Shown here: positions 5,508-6,964 of the stretch, piece after piece
How the letters are laid out: each line of letters opens with the position of its first letter
Position numbering within the stretch: the stretch's first letter is position 1
Assembly: GCA_002327335.1 (NCBI GenBank)
Contig: DCVH01000086.1
Span: 1 to 6,964, forward strand
Direction of reading: 5' to 3'
Length of the DNA stretch: 6,964 nucleotides
DNA from: Patescibacteria group bacterium UBA2193
GTDB lineage: Bacteria; Patescibacteriota; Minisyncoccia; Moranbacterales; DUUL01
Translations under genes and position numbers: made by a program
Notes under the pieces: model-generated
Database searches by the model: none
What the model was told of the DNA's origin: nothing
Seen by the model: the letters and a program-made list of their open reading frames with translations, nothing else

Positions 5508-6905
5508 ATGAATTTAAAAACAGACAATAACGGCAAAGAATATAGTTGGAAATTTTGGATAACTTTCTGGATTTGTGCAGTAATCTTTTTGATTATCTGG
5601 GCGATTTTTTGGCAATATAAACACAAGGGATATGCGGGGCTTCTTTCAATTATAAAGCCGGCGATGAAAATTTTTCCGATGGAAGAACAACGGAAGGAAG
5701 AATTGACCGCTTTGTTTGAAATTATTCCTGAAATTACCAAGGATAACCAAGAAAAAACTTTTTTGATTCTTTTCCAAAATAATATGGAGTTGCGACCAGG
5801 CGGAGGATTCATCGGAAGTTTTGGAATTGTGAAAACAAAAGGTGAACACGTTCTCTCTGTGGAAACGCATGACACCAATATTGTTGATGATCGAATAACA
5901 AGTAATATCGAAATGCCTTATCCGATGGGGGAGATGCTTAATGTTAAGCACTGGGAAATGCGTGACAGCAACTGGTCTCCGGATTTCAAGGAAAATGCTG
6001 AGAAAGCCGAATTTTTCTATCGTCTCGAACAAGGCGAGGAAGAGTTTGACGGAGTTTTCGCGATTTCGACTGAATTACTTTCTTCATTTTTGGAAATAAC
6101 TGGTCCGATTAAACTTGAAAATTATCCGGGAGAATATAACAGTGAAAATGCTGTAACAAAACTTGAATATCAAGTTGAAAAAGGATATAAGGAACAGAAG
6201 ATTGAAAAAGGTAAACGAAAATATGTCATCAAGGAACTTGCACAAGAGATTGTTAAACGTGCTCAAAATTTGAGTTGGGGTGAAAAACGGCAATTGATTT
6301 TGGCGGTGGAAAAACATCTTAACAACAAAGATGTGATGGTTTATTTCAAAGATCAAAATATTCAAAATAGATTTGAGCAACTTGGCTGGGCGGGCAGGGT
6401 TAAAAATTCCGACAGTGATTATTTGATGATGGTAGACGCCAATCTTGGTGCGTTGAAAACCGATGCGCAAATCGAAAGATCTTTTGAATATCGAATTGAT
6501 CTTTCAAAACCAAAGCCATGGGCGAATTTGAAGATTACCTATAAAAATACTGCCAAAGCCAAAGATTGGTTGACAACCGATTACAAAAGTTATTTGCGAG
6601 TCTATGCTCCGAAGGGAAGCTGGCTCTATGATGCAAAAAATATTAAAGTTGAAAAATTTGAAGATGATCTTGGCAAGAAGTTTTTTGGTATGAAAATTTT
6701 TGTTCCAATCAATCAAACCAAAACAATTGAACTGAGCTATGATTTGCCAGAAGGTTTTGATGTGGAAAAATATGATTTATTGATTCAAAAGCAATCCGGC
6801 ATCAAAGAACTTCCCGGAAAAGTGACAGTGATTGAAAAAGACGGCACAGAAAAAACTTTCGAAGTGAGAGTTGAGAATGAGTGGAAGATGTCAGAAATTA
6901 AGTAA
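5508..6905 (+). CDS. DUF4012 domain protein, membrane-anchored
   Basis: DUF4012 family (PF13196) protein of 465 residues; the family has no established biochemical function and is often found near polysaccharide genes. One N-terminal membrane helix (about 16-37) anchors a large, probably extracytoplasmic, domain. The family signature is clear: FQNNMELRPGGGFIGSFG (89-106), followed by a short strand pair and DTNIVDD (122-128), then NWSPDF (155-160) with FF (169-170), and DGVFAIS (181-187) with LLSSFLEITGPI (190-201). The region from about 320 to 455 is strand-rich, with ELSYDLP (408-414), and looks like a beta-sandwich tail. No cysteine cluster or classical catalytic triad is evident. The start has no Shine-Dalgarno, and the 41-base gap has no convincing promoter, so it is probably co-transcribed with the Wzy-like gene. 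The association suggests a role in exporting, attaching or modifying surface glycan; this is an inference from context. Confidence 0.85.
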   Translation: MNLKTDNNGKEYSWKFWITFWICAVIFLIIWAIFWQYKHKGYAGLLSIIKPAMKIFPMEEQRKEELTALFEIIPEITKDNQEKTFLILFQNNMELRPGGGFIGSFGIVKTKGEHVLSVETHDTNIVDDRITSNIEMPYPMGEMLNVKHWEMRDSNWSPDFKENAEKAEFFYRLEQGEEEFDGVFAISTELLSSFLEITGPIKLENYPGEYNSENAVTKLEYQVEKGYKEQKIEKGKRKYVIKELAQEIVKRAQNLSWGEKRQLILAVEKHLNNKDVMVYFKDQNIQNRFEQLGWAGRVKNSDSDYLMMVDANLGALKTDAQIERSFEYRIDLSKPKPWANLKITYKNTAKAKDWLTTDYKSYLRVYAPKGSWLYDAKNIKVEKFEDDLGKKFFGMKIFVPINQTKTIELSYDLPEGFDVEKYDLLIQKQSGIKELPGKVTVIEKDGTEKTFEVRVENEWKMSEIK

Positions 6906-6948
6906 ATTTGATTTTAGGATTTTTTAGATAAAGAAAAGGGATGTGACT

Positions 6949-6954
6949 TTGACA
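6949..6954 (+). promoter_or_regulatory. Possible -35 box of a following gene
   Basis: TTGACA, a perfect -35 consensus, lies ten bases from the end of the window and 44 bases after the DUF4012 stop. The matching -10 box would fall beyond the last base, so it cannot be confirmed. No GC-stemmed terminator is seen between 6906 and 6948. Confidence 0.3.
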
Positions 6955-6964
6955 ATAATTTTTT

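Noticed and set aside
1..6964. Alternative genetic code with TGA read as an amino acid, known in some Patescibacteria
   Set aside because: The conserved genes reach full family length without any in-frame TGA, and glycine is encoded by ordinary GGN codons. All stops used are TAA or TAG, but six genes are too few to infer reassignment.
1..6964. Mobile element, prophage or defence system
   Set aside because: No transposase, integrase, terminal inverted repeats, target duplications or defence domains are visible. RmuC has a nuclease-like fold but is a widespread housekeeping family.

Overview
The window is an AT-rich stretch of bacterial DNA with all recognisable genes on the + strand, short gaps and no RNA genes or mobile elements. 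Separate PorA/PorB subunits, a short membrane-anchored RmuC, a Wzy-like membrane protein and a DUF4012 protein, together with AT-rich non-coding DNA and almost no Shine-Dalgarno sequences, suggest an uncultivated Candidate Phyla Radiation (Patescibacteria, Parcubacteria/Moranbacteria-like) genome. That assignment is an inference from gene content. No TGA interrupts any of the conserved frames, so the standard bacterial code applies.

Region 1 (1-2449) holds the 3' end of an unrecognised gene, then porA and porB, the alpha and beta subunits of a pyruvate (2-oxoacid):ferredoxin oxidoreductase. PorA carries the substrate/TPP motifs. PorB carries the TPP motif and four cysteines for one [4Fe-4S] cluster. 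The gamma and ferredoxin-like delta subunits that usually sit beside them are not in the window. Region 2 (2450-2683) is a 234-base AT-rich spacer with short repeats and a likely extended -10 promoter at its right end. Region 3 (2684-3858) is rmuC, a predicted membrane-anchored nuclease-fold protein, closed by a clear intrinsic terminator. Region 4 (3859-6905) begins with the best promoter of the window and a leader containing a 19-base tandem repeat, followed by a multi-pass O-antigen ligase/polymerase-like protein and a DUF4012 protein. These two probably form a cell-surface polysaccharide unit. The last 59 bases contain a consensus -35 box that may belong to the next gene.

The three units look functionally independent: central carbon/ferredoxin metabolism, DNA maintenance and envelope glycan assembly. 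The least-understood part is the Wzy-like/DUF4012 pair. The Wzy-like protein has the family's topology but lacks two of its usual signature residues, and DUF4012 has no established function.
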